DNA of 64,000 nucleotides from Chitinophagaceae bacterium DXS. GTDB lineage: Bacteria > Bacteroidota > Bacteroidia > Chitinophagales > Chitinophagaceae. Where the stretch lies: assembly GCA_030345135.1 (NCBI GenBank), contig CP128386.1, positions 2,338,272 to 2,402,271 of the forward strand, written 5' to 3'. Each line of letters starts with the position of its first letter. Position 1 is the stretch's first letter. The notes beneath the pieces were generated by a model. The model worked only from the letters and a program-made list of their open reading frames with translations. It ran no database searches and was not told the DNA's origin. A program made the position numbers and the translations under genes. Below are positions 17,401-26,992 of the stretch, piece by piece.

Positions 17401-20400
17401 TTAGAAGTTTACGTTCAGCTTAACACCAACGCTACGGGTTGAAGGAATCTGGTATTCTTCGATACCAATTGAGCTGATATCTGTACCGAAAGCAGTTTCT
17501 GGATCGATATGCGCTTTGTTTGATTTTGAAACAGCTAACAATGCTACGTTGTGGCAGAATACTGATAAACCAGCACCTTTCAACCAACCGATTTTAGAGA
17601 CAACTCTTGCAGGCAGGTTATAGCCCAATTGGATCTGGCGAAGTTTAATGTAGCTACCGTCCATGATATCGAACTGAGTACCAGAAGAAGCTCCATCATA
17701 AGAAAGATATTTGAAAGCTTTATCAGCAGATACAACGATGTCGTTAGGAGTACCGTCAGCTTTCACAACTTTCTCACCACCTAAAACATCTTTACCAACT
17801 ACTAAGCCTTTTTCACGAATGTTGCCTGCAGCAGTGTATTCAAGAATACCTGTGTTAGCACCGAACATATCAGTAACACTGTACAGATCGCCACCTTTTC
17901 TAACATCAATTAAAAAACTGAAGTTGAAGTTGCGGTATGTAAAGCTGTTGTTAATGCCGCCCATCCAATCAGGAGTAATGTTTCCGATAGGTTGTGCTTT
18001 ATCAAACAACGGCAGACCGTTTGCATTTACAACAATAGCACCTGTTTTGCTGTCTCTGTGGTAAGCAGCACCTCTAATCACACCAAAAGGCTGGCCGGGG
18101 ATCGCATCAATTGTCGTAGCCCATGCATTTGAAAGGTTCAGGCTAGCCAATGATTGTTTAGTAACAGGATCAGTATATAATGCAGCTACATTGTTTTTGT
18201 TCTTAGACCAGTTGAAAGTCATATCCCAGTTAAGGCCGCTGTGTGTGCGAAGGATACCAAGGTTTAATAACACTTCCACACCTTTGTTCTGTAGCTCACC
18301 AGCATTTACGAACACGCTGCTTGCTCCTGATGCAGTAGAAATACTAACCGGCATGATCTGATCAACAGTTTTCTTGCTGTAGTAAGTCGCATCAAGATTC
18401 AACCTGTTGTTTAAGAAGTGCAACTCGATACCAGCTTCGTTACTCGTTGTCATTTCTGGTCTCAGGTTCTGTGGAGCAAGTCTGCTGTTAGGACTGTACA
18501 ATGTAGTTCCGTTGAAAGTGTTTGCAGAAGCAACGAAAGTATTTTGTAACTGAGCAGCTGTTGTTGCACTACCTACCTTAGCCCAGCTTGTTCTGATTTT
18601 ACCATAATTAAGTATAGAAGAATTAATACCCAATGCATCTGTGAAGATCCAGCTTAAACTAGCTGAAGGGTAGAAATAAGACCAATTGTTGCTGGGTAAT
18701 GTAGAGCTCCAATCATTTCTTGCAGTTACATCAAGATATAACCATGATTTGTAACCTAACGAACCCTGAGCAAATACGCTGTTTGAGCGGATATGATCCT
18801 GGTAAGAAGTATTTGTTGGAGCACCTTTAGCATTTGTAATTGTGAAGAAGTCAGGAACTGTAAGATCGTTTGCAGTAACTGAAGTTGTGCGTGATCTTAC
18901 ATCTCTGTAGTTAGCACCAGCAGTATAGTTCAAAGAAAAATCTTCGCTTAATTTACCGCCACCTGTAAACATCAGGTCAGCGTTAAGTTCATTCGCATAA
19001 AGATTCCATTCTGTGAACTGGCCACCCTGGCCAGACTGGAAGTTAGCAGTTGCTAAACTTGAAGTGATCTGTTTGCGGTACTCACTTGACCAGTCGTTAC
19101 CAACTCTTACCATTGCATTGAACCACTTGTTGAAGCTGTAAGAAGCACTGGTATAACCGATGATCCTGTCTTTTGTTCTTGAATTAAGATTTTTGTAAAC
19201 AGACATGTAAGGGTTATCGTGATAGTTAAGGTTCCAGTTGTAAGGGGCGCCGGTAGCAGGGAATAATGGGTTTACCATCATTTTCTGCCAGTTAGCCTTC
19301 AGATCCATTACATCCACCTGGCGACCAAACCAACTGCCTAAAGATTGCAGCGGGTTAAATTCGTTATAGCCCTGGCCAATCAGGTTTTTGTTATCAGTTC
19401 TTACATAGTTGATCATCGCATCAATCTTTAATTTGTTGGTAAGATTCTGAGATGTGTTTAACTGAACTGAATATTTTGTTTGATCAGTATTAGGAATAGT
19501 ACCATTTTGTTGCTGACTGCTCAAAGACAACCTGGTGCTTCCTTTATCCGAATTAGAAGTTAATGCTACGTTGTTGTTGAAAGTGTTACCTGTAACAAAG
19601 AAGTCTTTAACGTTGTTTGGATGAGAGATCCATGGAGTAGCAGTTCTATTGCCATTTGCATCAAGCGGGCTGTTGTACTGAGGCAGTTTTAAACCGATAT
19701 CCAAACGAGGACCCCAGCTTTCATCCACACCATCATTCACACCACCACCAGCACCATCAACATATGCAAAGCCATTTTGCAAAGCCCAATCCTGGTAGCT
19801 TAAAGGACTTGGAGTAGAAGCAGCATACTGATTGTACCAGTATTCGCTACCTGTGGAACCCTGTCCGTATTTGTTCTGGTATTTAGGCAGAATGTACTGG
19901 TTGTCGAAAGAATAACCACCAGAATAAGAAACGCCGATACCCTTCTTTGAAGATTTACCTGTTTTTGTTGTGATCAGTATAACGCCATTTGCAGCCCGAT
20001 AACCGTACAATGCAGCAGCATTTGCGCCTTTAAGAATTGAAATAGAAGCGATGTTCTCAGGATCAATGTCCTGGATACCGCTACCATAGTCAACCGCAGT
20101 TTGTGTATTTGTACCACTGTTCCTTAAAGCACCAGGCGTTACAGAAGTAGCACCATTGCTGATGGGAACGTTATCTACTACAATCAAAGGCTGGTTTGAG
20201 CTGAAAGAGTTGTAACCTCTCAGGATGATGCTTGCGCTTGCACCAACTGCACCACCCGTGTTGGTAATCTGCACACCCGCAGCCTTACCGGTTAAGGAGT
20301 TCAACACGTTGTTTTCAGTTGTTTGTGTCAACTCTTCACCTTTTACCTCCTGCATAGCGTAACCAAGCGCTTTCTTTTCTCGTTTAACACCAAGCGCTGT

Positions 20401-20718
20401 CACAACAACTTCGTTAACGATGTTCGCCTTTGCACTTAGCATAACAGGGTAGTCGTCATCGTCGCCTACAGTAACTTCGATATTGTCAAAGTTGATTGCG
20501 GAGATAACCAGTACATCTCCTTTTTTGGCGGAAATGGTAAAGCCACCATTGGCTCCTGCCATGGTTCCTTTTTTAGAGCCCTTGATAGTAACAGTAGCGC
20601 CTTCAACCGCCTGACCGTTTTTATCGAGCACTTTACCCGTAATTGATTTGGGAGTTTGAGCCAATGCCAGAATAGAGCACAGCATTAGCAGCATAAGCAT
20701 GCTTACGATTTTTCTCAT
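17401..20718 (-). CDS. SusC/RagA-family TonB-linked outer-membrane transporter (pair 1)
   Basis: About 1105 residues. The start at 20718 (MRKIVSMLMLL) matches the start of the SusC at 26765; ATG at 20733 would add five residues. A signal peptide ending ALAQ is followed by a carboxypeptidase-regulatory-like domain (ITGKVLDKNGQAVEGATV). Next come a TonB box-like NEVVVTALG, a plug domain (LRGYNSF, ILKGANAAALYG) and a 22-strand barrel ending in Phe (KLNVNF). It imports a nutrient across the outer membrane using TonB energy, together with the SusD encoded just downstream. It heads a two-gene operon. Confidence 0.93.
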   Translation of the reverse strand: MRKIVSMLMLLMLCSILALAQTPKSITGKVLDKNGQAVEGATVTIKGSKKGTMAGANGGFTISAKKGDVLVISAINFDNIEVTVGDDDDYPVMLSAKANIVNEVVVTALGVKREKKALGYAMQEVKGEELTQTTENNVLNSLTGKAAGVQITNTGGAVGASASIILRGYNSFSSNQPLIVVDNVPISNGATSVTPGALRNSGTNTQTAVDYGSGIQDIDPENIASISILKGANAAALYGYRAANGVILITTKTGKSSKKGIGVSYSGGYSFDNQYILPKYQNKYGQGSTGSEYWYNQYAASTPSPLSYQDWALQNGFAYVDGAGGGVNDGVDESWGPRLDIGLKLPQYNSPLDANGNRTATPWISHPNNVKDFFVTGNTFNNNVALTSNSDKGSTRLSLSSQQQNGTIPNTDQTKYSVQLNTSQNLTNKLKIDAMINYVRTDNKNLIGQGYNEFNPLQSLGSWFGRQVDVMDLKANWQKMMVNPLFPATGAPYNWNLNYHDNPYMSVYKNLNSRTKDRIIGYTSASYSFNKWFNAMVRVGNDWSSEYRKQITSSLATANFQSGQGGQFTEWNLYANELNADLMFTGGGKLSEDFSLNYTAGANYRDVRSRTTSVTANDLTVPDFFTITNAKGAPTNTSYQDHIRSNSVFAQGSLGYKSWLYLDVTARNDWSSTLPSNNWSYFYPSASLSWIFTDALGINSSILNYGKIRTSWAKVGSATTAAQLQNTFVASANTFNGTTLYSPNSRLAPQNLRPEMTTSNEAGIELHFLNNRLNLDATYYSKKTVDQIMPVSISTASGASSVFVNAGELQNKGVEVLLNLGILRTHSGLNWDMTFNWSKNKNNVAALYTDPVTKQSLASLNLSNAWATTIDAIPGQPFGVIRGAAYHRDSKTGAIVVNANGLPLFDKAQPIGNITPDWMGGINNSFTYRNFNFSFLIDVRKGGDLYSVTDMFGANTGILEYTAAGNIREKGLVVGKDVLGGEKVVKADGTPNDIVVSADKAFKYLSYDGASSGTQFDIMDGSYIKLRQIQLGYNLPARVVSKIGWLKGAGLSVFCHNVALLAVSKSNKAHIDPETAFGTDISSIGIEEYQIPSTRSVGVKLNVNF

Positions 20719-20790
20719 GTGATTATTTTTCATTGGTTAGCGGATCTGCAATTCAGTATTTTTCAAACTGCAAAGCCAATTAACAATTTT

Positions 20791-20804
20791 GAGGCAATTT
20801 AAAT
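20791..20804 (-). promoter_or_regulatory. Block shared by the leaders of SusC 1 and SusC 2
   Basis: On the minus strand the sequence reads ATTTAAATTGCCTC, 73-86 bases before the start. The second SusC gene has ATCTAAATTGCCTC at a similar distance (26828-26841). It could be a -7 region or an operator; its function is inferred only from conservation. Confidence 0.4.
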
Positions 20805-20973
20805 GAAAATTTAACCAATTTATAATGTCATTTTAATATTTCTATTTATAATATATTAAATCCACAGCGTGAAATATTTCAATGTCAAAAACTAACAAAA
20901 ATTCGCATTCATTTTCTGCATAAAGCCGATACCGTTATTAAGCTTTTTTTCACTTTTTGTGTCACAACCCCCA

Positions 20974-21006
20974 CAAAATAAAAAGGCTGCCCTGGAAAGG
21001 ACAGCC
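20974..21006 (-). terminator. Terminator of SusC/SusD operon 2
   Basis: On the minus strand GGCTGTCC and GGGCAGCC pair (one G-T) around a short loop, followed by TTTTTATTTT. It lies 25 bases past the DUF1735-like gene. Confidence 0.75.
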
Positions 21007-21031
21007 CATCACATAAGAAATAAGAAAATGT

Positions 21032-21922
21032 TTAATCTCTTGCTCTCAAAAATGTTAAGGTATCGGTGGCCAACCTTGCAGAAGGACCAGCACCCCAAGT
21101 GAAAGAGATATAAAATGTTTTAGAAGCCACGTCGTAATGAGAGGCATACCCTGGAGCGTTATATATTCCACCGCTGCTGCTCATCGTAACATCATATTTA
21201 TCAACTGAAGGCTTAACATCTACAGAAATAAGAGGATTACCAACCCCTACACCGCTTCCATTACCCCATACCTGCAGATCTCCAAACTGAACGCTTGTTG
21301 CTCCCATTGTTTTCAGATCCATTTCGATCGGCTTAAAATATCCTGTAAGATTAGCATCCCCTCCTCTCAAAGCATATCCTTTCATTTGGTAGACACCATC
21401 AAATTGGTTGCGAAGTGCAAATGCATATAATGCAGCACCAAAATTTCCACTGATAGGCGTATTGTTTGATACAGCTGTAATTTTTAATGGTAGCGCGTAA
21501 TTTACAGTAAAGTCAAAAGCTTCAGTTCTCTTGATGGTTACTTTAATCTGGGTTACCTGAGCTCCTTTTTTAATAACAGCTGTTTTAGGAAAGCTGAATA
21601 GTTCTGCAGGTGGCATAATATGATCTGTGCCAGTTAACAAAGTTTCATCAAGATCCAATGTTACGGTAATATCCTCTCCGGCAACTTTTGCTCCTGAATA
21701 GCTAAGGTTTACATTGAAGGTTGCTGTGTCGCCAACTGCAATTGAACCAAGATCACTTGCAAAACCGATTTGATCTCCATAATGCTGTACAGCACCAGTG
21801 TTGCCAAACTCAACTACATTGTTAGAGTCGTCAGGGTTAAAGCTCGGAGCCTCTTTTAAACATGACGCCAGACCTGTAATACCAATCAGGAGCGGCAATA
21901 CTTTTATAATTATTTTTTTCAT
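21032..21922 (-). CDS. Surface lipoprotein with DUF1735-like domain (SusC/D operon 2)
   Basis: A 296-residue lipoprotein (signal GITGLASC). Its first half has an Ig-like beta domain of the DUF1735 type (TATFNVNLSYSGAKVAGEDITVTL and ALPLKITAVSN, given here as separate strands). A second beta domain carries GVYQMKGYA and YDVTMSSSGGIYN, similar to lipoproteins that follow SusD genes. Such proteins usually sit on the cell surface and bind the same nutrient as the SusC/D pair. It is the third gene of the operon 23631-26765, 22004-23551, 21032-21922 and is followed by a terminator. Confidence 0.75.
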   Translation of the reverse strand: MKKIIIKVLPLLIGITGLASCLKEAPSFNPDDSNNVVEFGNTGAVQHYGDQIGFASDLGSIAVGDTATFNVNLSYSGAKVAGEDITVTLDLDETLLTGTDHIMPPAELFSFPKTAVIKKGAQVTQIKVTIKRTEAFDFTVNYALPLKITAVSNNTPISGNFGAALYAFALRNQFDGVYQMKGYALRGGDANLTGYFKPIEMDLKTMGATSVQFGDLQVWGNGSGVGVGNPLISVDVKPSVDKYDVTMSSSGGIYNAPGYASHYDVASKTFYISFTWGAGPSARLATDTLTFLRARD

Positions 21923-22003
21923 CGTTTTAGTTTTTAATTGTGCCGGTCAGAGGTTGTTAAACATAACCGGCTTTATTTTAAAATCCTTTTTATATCAAAC
22001 TCA

Positions 22004-23551
22004 CTATTGCTTTGCCCAGAAAATGAATGATGTAAACGGAGTGATGTTTGTTGGCACGTGCTCTGGATTATAAGAATTCTCCGACGAAGGATACTGAATC
22101 CTTGTTGGTAATTTATCAGGCCTTGTGCTGGTTGACTGTGTAGAAGCGAACGTTAACAACGGATCGCTTGAGCCATTTACAATTTTAGGATACTGAGTTC
22201 TGCGATACTCGTTCCATCCTTCATTACCATTGATGAAGTTCAATGCAATATATTTTTGTGTAATGATCGCTTCTAACTGCTGATCTTTTGTTGTAGCAAG
22301 ATCGTAGTGAACTAAACGGCTGGTAGGATTATTATCGAAATAAGCATCTGCGTCAGCAGTATAGTTCCAGTTGTTCATATCATAACTTCCATCAAGAAGC
22401 TTGTACAAATATTTGAACGAAGAACGTATACCTGCTTCAAATAATACTTGCGTATTTGTTTCTGCTGTAAGACCGTTTAAACCAGCTTCTGCTCTTAAGA
22501 AATAAGCTTCTGCTGCAGTAATGATAGGCTGTCCCTGAGATGGTCCTTTTAAGATGCCTACACCGCCTTCCTGTTTAGAGTTCCATGCACCGTCTGATGG
22601 TGATGAAGGTGTGCTGCTGCTCAAATTACCTAACTGGTTAGATGCCGTATTAGGGAAGCTGTAGTAGATAGCATAACCCCTGTAGTCATCCAGTTTTCTT
22701 CCGTCATAGAAAGACAAGATCCATTTTGTAGGTATCCATGCCCTGTTTGCAGCAGTACCTGTATAGTCTGATACCCAGCTGTTCCATTGAGGGTTTTGTT
22801 TACCGTTATCTTTAATGTAACCAGGGTTTACAATAGCATCATCAGTTAAGAAACCTGCTGGATCAAAAGTTTTGTTAGCCAGGTTAATTTTTCCCTGTCC
22901 GTGAATCATGAGACGCAGCTTCACAGTGTTAGCAAATTGAAGCCATTTGTTCATATCACCTTTGAACATTACGTCAGCTTTGTCTAAAGCCACAGCATTT
23001 GAATTATTCTGACCGGCTTTAATTGAAGCAATAGCAGAATCCAGTTGATTACCAAGGCTTACATAAATGTCCTCAGCTTTGTCATAAGCCGGAGTAAGTT
23101 TGTTAATGCCTTTTAATGCCTGAGAATATGGAACATCATTATAAGTGTCTACCAACACCTGGAAGTCCATTGCCTTCATAATTCTGGCAGCACCATTAAA
23201 GAAAGCGTAATCGGGTAATGTGTCTGTATTATCAAGTATATACTGATAATCTTCCAGGTTATCATAAACGCTAGACCATAAGTTTCCGAAATCAGATGCA
23301 GAAAAGCTATATGTTACGGCAGGACCAAAGCCGCTATAACCACCGGCATTTGCCTGGTAGCCACCTAGCTGAGACCCCATTGAGTTATACGCATTGGTAA
23401 CTGAAGCAGTTGCCGTCAATGCCTGTGGCAGGATCAACTCAGGAGTAGAGCTTGTTGCCGTGTTTGGATTCTGGTTTATATCAAGATATTTTTTACAAGA
23501 AGTGCTTATCGCAAACACTCCCATAAAAACTATGTATGCTAATTTTTTCAT
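22004..23551 (-). CDS. SusD/RagB-family outer-membrane lipoprotein (pair 2)
   Basis: A 515-residue SusD-like_2 protein. The lipobox FAISTSC puts the mature Cys near residue 19, followed by KKYLDINQNPN, the usual family opening. The body has the helical pattern of the family (YDNLEDYQYILDN, FQVLVDTYNDVPYSQALKG, AEAYFLRAEAGLNG) and ends FIFWAKQ. It lies 79 bases after its SusC and 81 bases before the DUF1735-like lipoprotein. It works with that SusC as the surface lid of the transporter. The substrate is unknown. Confidence 0.92.
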   Translation of the reverse strand: MKKLAYIVFMGVFAISTSCKKYLDINQNPNTATSSTPELILPQALTATASVTNAYNSMGSQLGGYQANAGGYSGFGPAVTYSFSASDFGNLWSSVYDNLEDYQYILDNTDTLPDYAFFNGAARIMKAMDFQVLVDTYNDVPYSQALKGINKLTPAYDKAEDIYVSLGNQLDSAIASIKAGQNNSNAVALDKADVMFKGDMNKWLQFANTVKLRLMIHGQGKINLANKTFDPAGFLTDDAIVNPGYIKDNGKQNPQWNSWVSDYTGTAANRAWIPTKWILSFYDGRKLDDYRGYAIYYSFPNTASNQLGNLSSSTPSSPSDGAWNSKQEGGVGILKGPSQGQPIITAAEAYFLRAEAGLNGLTAETNTQVLFEAGIRSSFKYLYKLLDGSYDMNNWNYTADADAYFDNNPTSRLVHYDLATTKDQQLEAIITQKYIALNFINGNEGWNEYRRTQYPKIVNGSSDPLLTFASTQSTSTRPDKLPTRIQYPSSENSYNPEHVPTNITPFTSFIFWAKQ

Positions 23552-23630
23552 GTGTAATTTTTTAAACTCATCTCTGTACTTCCTGAATCAATCACACACA
23601 CAGAGATAATTATTTTCGAATACAGTGTTA

Positions 23631-26600
23631 TTAGAAGTTAAGAGATAATGTAGCTCCATAAAAACGGGAAGGAGGAGCTGAGCTAAGACCGGTGATACCG
23701 ATACCGTTGCTGTCGTTACCTGCTTCACTGTATTCAGGATCTGTATACACGTTTGATTTTGGCAGGAAGATCAACAGGTTACGTCCCTGAACACTGATCT
23801 TTGCAGATTTAATAAACTTAACGCTTCTAATAACAGTTGCGGGAAGATCATAAGAGATAGAAACTTCTCTTAATTTCCAGAATGCACCTGATGTAACATA
23901 GTTAGATGTAATAGACCTGTTTAAGTCGTTATCGCTCCAGAAGTCGTTACCATCCTGTACAGTAAGTGTTGTATTCTTGATGTAGCTACCTGGTTTGTTT
24001 GGATCTTCATAAACTGAGTTAGGAACAACAAAACGTGTGCGGTTGAAGCCTACAGTTCTGATACCAGAACCTGACCAGTCAAATTCGCCACCGCCTCTGT
24101 TATATATCTGGTATCCACCACGGTACTCCATTAATGCAGTGAAATGGAAATTTTTGTAACTAACATTCGCATCCAAACCTAAACGATGTTTAGCAACAGC
24201 ATTGCCAAGCACTTTAATGGTTGGATCTTTCAGCGGGTTACCAGTTTTTCCGTCAACAATGATATGGCCCTGAGGATCTCTTTTATAATCAAATCCCATG
24301 ATCACAGGGAAGAATTGCTGTTCTACTGCGTAAGAACCGGTATTGTCGCCATAGGTAGCCAATGCAAGTCTTGGAAGGTCAGCACTGATGGAGTTTACTT
24401 TGTTATCCAGGTAAGTATAGTTACCACCGATTGTAACTTCCCAGTCACGAGTTCTTACCGGTGTACCATGTAAAGTAAGCTCAAGGCCCTGGCTTTGAGT
24501 CTGACCAGTATTTGTTCTCAATCCTGAGAAGCCGGTTGTGTTAGATACACCGGTTGTAACTGTCTGGTCGTCTGTTTTAGTGCTATACCAGGTTACGCTT
24601 GATGTAATGCGATCTTTAAACATGTTCATTTCAAAACCAACTTCATATCCTTTTGTCATCTCTGGTTTTAAAGAAGCTGAAACCAGCGTGTTGTTAACAG
24701 TAAAACCTGCACCGCTTGCATAAGGGAATCCGTTTGCCTGGCTAAAAGTTTGCTGCAAATAGTATGCGCCAAAATCACCAGAATTACCCAGGTTAACCTG
24801 ACCAACTTTAGACCAGCCACCTCTTAATTTCAGGTAATTGATTGTATTGCTTTCTTTAAGGAAAGGCAAGGCTTCGCTAGCTACGAAAGAAAGGTCAACT
24901 GAAGGATAGAAGAAAGATCTGTTTTCGGGAGCTAATGTAGAAACCCAGTCTTTACGACCTGTACCGTGTAAGAACAAGTAGTTTTTGTAGCCTAAACGTA
25001 AGTCACCATAAAAGCCCATCTGCCTTGCTTTATAGTTACCCTCACTAACAGTTGGTGTACCTACAAGGTTACCAACATTGTACAAGTTTGGAACTACAAG
25101 TCCTGATGCACCTACACCAACAACTTTAGATTCGTCTTGACGCCATTGTCCGCCGCCTACGAAGTTTACACTGAAATCGCCGAAGTTTTTACGAGCCTGT
25201 AAGAACAGGTCGCTCACCAGGTTTGTTATATAGCCGCTTCCGTCAGAAACAGAGGCAGGAATATTTGATTTAGAGCCACCGCTTGATTCAATAGCATACG
25301 GAGTATACTTAAACGCACCAACGGTTGCTTTAGAAGACCCGTTTCTTGTTGAAATACCTTGTCTTGCTACCAAATCCAGCCATTTGGTTGGAGAGTATCT
25401 TGCTTCAATATTTGCAATCAGGTAATCTTTCCTGTTTTTAATTCTATAGTTGTCAGCAGAGAAATATGGGTTCTGATACCATGGGTTGTAGAAACCGTTT
25501 GGATTAGAGAATTTATCATTGCGCCAGTCGCTGTAGCTTGTAAGCGGAACGTTAGCAGGAACGTTCAACATATTTGCATACATGCTTCCAGTCTGTGTTG
25601 TAATGTCATCTCTGTATTGAGTGTATGTTGTATTATAAGATACGTTTACTTTCTGACCGATCTTTCTTGTACCGTTTACACGTAAAGTTGTGCGGTTTGA
25701 TTTATCACCGGGAGTTGTTCCTTTAATAGCGGCATACTGACCGGAAACATAAAAGGAAGAAACATCATCGCCTGAAGACAATGCAAAGTCTGTCTGGTTG
25801 GTGAGACCTTTATTCCAAAAGTCTTTACGTGAATTGTTTGGAGCAAAAGGCACCATTAGCTGGCTTCCATCTTCCAATGGCAAACCAAGTGATACCTGGC
25901 TTCCATCAAAACGAGGACCGTAGCTTTGGTTTTCCAGGTTAGAGAAAGCAGTGTTGCCATTTACGTCATATCCATAGCCAGCACCACCACCGCCAAATGA
26001 AGTTTGCAACTTAGGAAAATAAGCCACAGATTCGATTGTTGTTGTGTTAGACAATCTTACTGTGTTAGAGCCTTTTCTTCCTTTTTTAGTGGTAATGATG
26101 ATCGCACCGTTAGAAGCTTGAGAACCGTAAAGTGCAGCAGCACCAGCGCCCTGCAGGGTGTTTACACTTTCAAGATCTTCCGGGTTAAGGTTACCTAATA
26201 CTTCGTTAGGCACAATTACGTTGTCTAATACAATCAATGCCTGGTTATTACCAGTTAAAGAACGCTGACCACGAAGAATGAGCCTATAGTTAGGATTAAC
26301 ACCTCCGCCGGTCGCGCTGATCTGTAAGCCGGCAACCTTACCTTGCAGGCCGCTCGCTACGTTAAGCGCTTTACCTGTAGTAATGACATCGCCTTTTAAC
26401 ACTGTACCAGCAGTACCTTGCTCTCTACGCTTGGTCTTAAGACCACCCGCAGTAACGATCACTTCATCCATTACGCTTTCAGAAGTTTCCATACTAATGG
26501 TCAGTGACTCTTCGTTCTTGACAAGCACTTCAGCAGTTTTAAAGCTAAGCGCAGAAATCACCAACGTCTCGCCTTTTTTCACAGTAATGGTAAATACACC

Positions 26601-26765
26601 TGCGGCGTTAGTTACTGTACCTCTTGAGGTATTTTTGATAACCACTGATGCATTTTCTACCGGAAGTCCGCTTTTGTCGGAGACCTTACCTGTAATTTTC
26701 GATTGGGCTAATGCAAGAAAAGAAGACAGCATTAGCAGCAGTAGCATGCTTGCAAATTTTCTCAT
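23631..26765 (-). CDS. SusC/RagA-family TonB-linked outer-membrane transporter (pair 2)
   Basis: A 1044-residue transporter. The signal peptide (MRKFASMLLLLMLSSFLALAQ) is close to that of SusC 1. A regulatory-like domain follows (ITGKVSDKSGLPVENASV), then a TonB box-like DEVIVTAGG, a plug with LRGQRSLTGNNQALIVLDN and LQGAGAAALYG, and a barrel ending LSLNF. The plug motif GAGAAALYGSQASNG differs from the KGANAAALYGYRAANG of its neighbour. It heads a three-gene operon. Confidence 0.93.
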   Translation of the reverse strand: MRKFASMLLLLMLSSFLALAQSKITGKVSDKSGLPVENASVVIKNTSRGTVTNAAGVFTITVKKGETLVISALSFKTAEVLVKNEESLTISMETSESVMDEVIVTAGGLKTKRREQGTAGTVLKGDVITTGKALNVASGLQGKVAGLQISATGGGVNPNYRLILRGQRSLTGNNQALIVLDNVIVPNEVLGNLNPEDLESVNTLQGAGAAALYGSQASNGAIIITTKKGRKGSNTVRLSNTTTIESVAYFPKLQTSFGGGGAGYGYDVNGNTAFSNLENQSYGPRFDGSQVSLGLPLEDGSQLMVPFAPNNSRKDFWNKGLTNQTDFALSSGDDVSSFYVSGQYAAIKGTTPGDKSNRTTLRVNGTRKIGQKVNVSYNTTYTQYRDDITTQTGSMYANMLNVPANVPLTSYSDWRNDKFSNPNGFYNPWYQNPYFSADNYRIKNRKDYLIANIEARYSPTKWLDLVARQGISTRNGSSKATVGAFKYTPYAIESSGGSKSNIPASVSDGSGYITNLVSDLFLQARKNFGDFSVNFVGGGQWRQDESKVVGVGASGLVVPNLYNVGNLVGTPTVSEGNYKARQMGFYGDLRLGYKNYLFLHGTGRKDWVSTLAPENRSFFYPSVDLSFVASEALPFLKESNTINYLKLRGGWSKVGQVNLGNSGDFGAYYLQQTFSQANGFPYASGAGFTVNNTLVSASLKPEMTKGYEVGFEMNMFKDRITSSVTWYSTKTDDQTVTTGVSNTTGFSGLRTNTGQTQSQGLELTLHGTPVRTRDWEVTIGGNYTYLDNKVNSISADLPRLALATYGDNTGSYAVEQQFFPVIMGFDYKRDPQGHIIVDGKTGNPLKDPTIKVLGNAVAKHRLGLDANVSYKNFHFTALMEYRGGYQIYNRGGGEFDWSGSGIRTVGFNRTRFVVPNSVYEDPNKPGSYIKNTTLTVQDGNDFWSDNDLNRSITSNYVTSGAFWKLREVSISYDLPATVIRSVKFIKSAKISVQGRNLLIFLPKSNVYTDPEYSEAGNDSNGIGITGLSSAPPSRFYGATLSLNF

Positions 26766-26827
26766 GTGAGTAGTTTGATTCTATAGGTTAAAATGGACTG
26801 ATGAGTTGTTCATCGGGTCCGAATAAG

Positions 26828-26841
26828 GAGGCAATTTAGAT
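26828..26841 (-). promoter_or_regulatory. Leader block of SusC 2 shared with SusC 1
   Basis: The minus strand reads ATCTAAATTGCCTC, 63-76 bases before the start codon, nearly identical to 20791-20804. A TTTTTTTG run lies about 15 bases further upstream. Confidence 0.4.
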
Positions 26842-26941
26842 ATTTTTAACAAAAAAAGCTAAAACGGTTTATGTTTTTTTTAAAAAAATTAAAATTTTAA
26901 GGTCAGGCTTTATAAAATATTCATATTAATTAAAATCGCAA

Positions 26942-26970
26942 AATAAAAAGACTGCTTTTCGGCAGTCTTT
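26942..26970 (-). terminator. Terminator of SusC/SusD operon 3
   Basis: On the minus strand AGACTGC-CGAAAA-GCAGTCT is followed by TTTTTATTT, 22 bases past the SusD stop. Confidence 0.8.
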
Positions 26971-26992
26971 TATAAATAGTACATATAACAAT

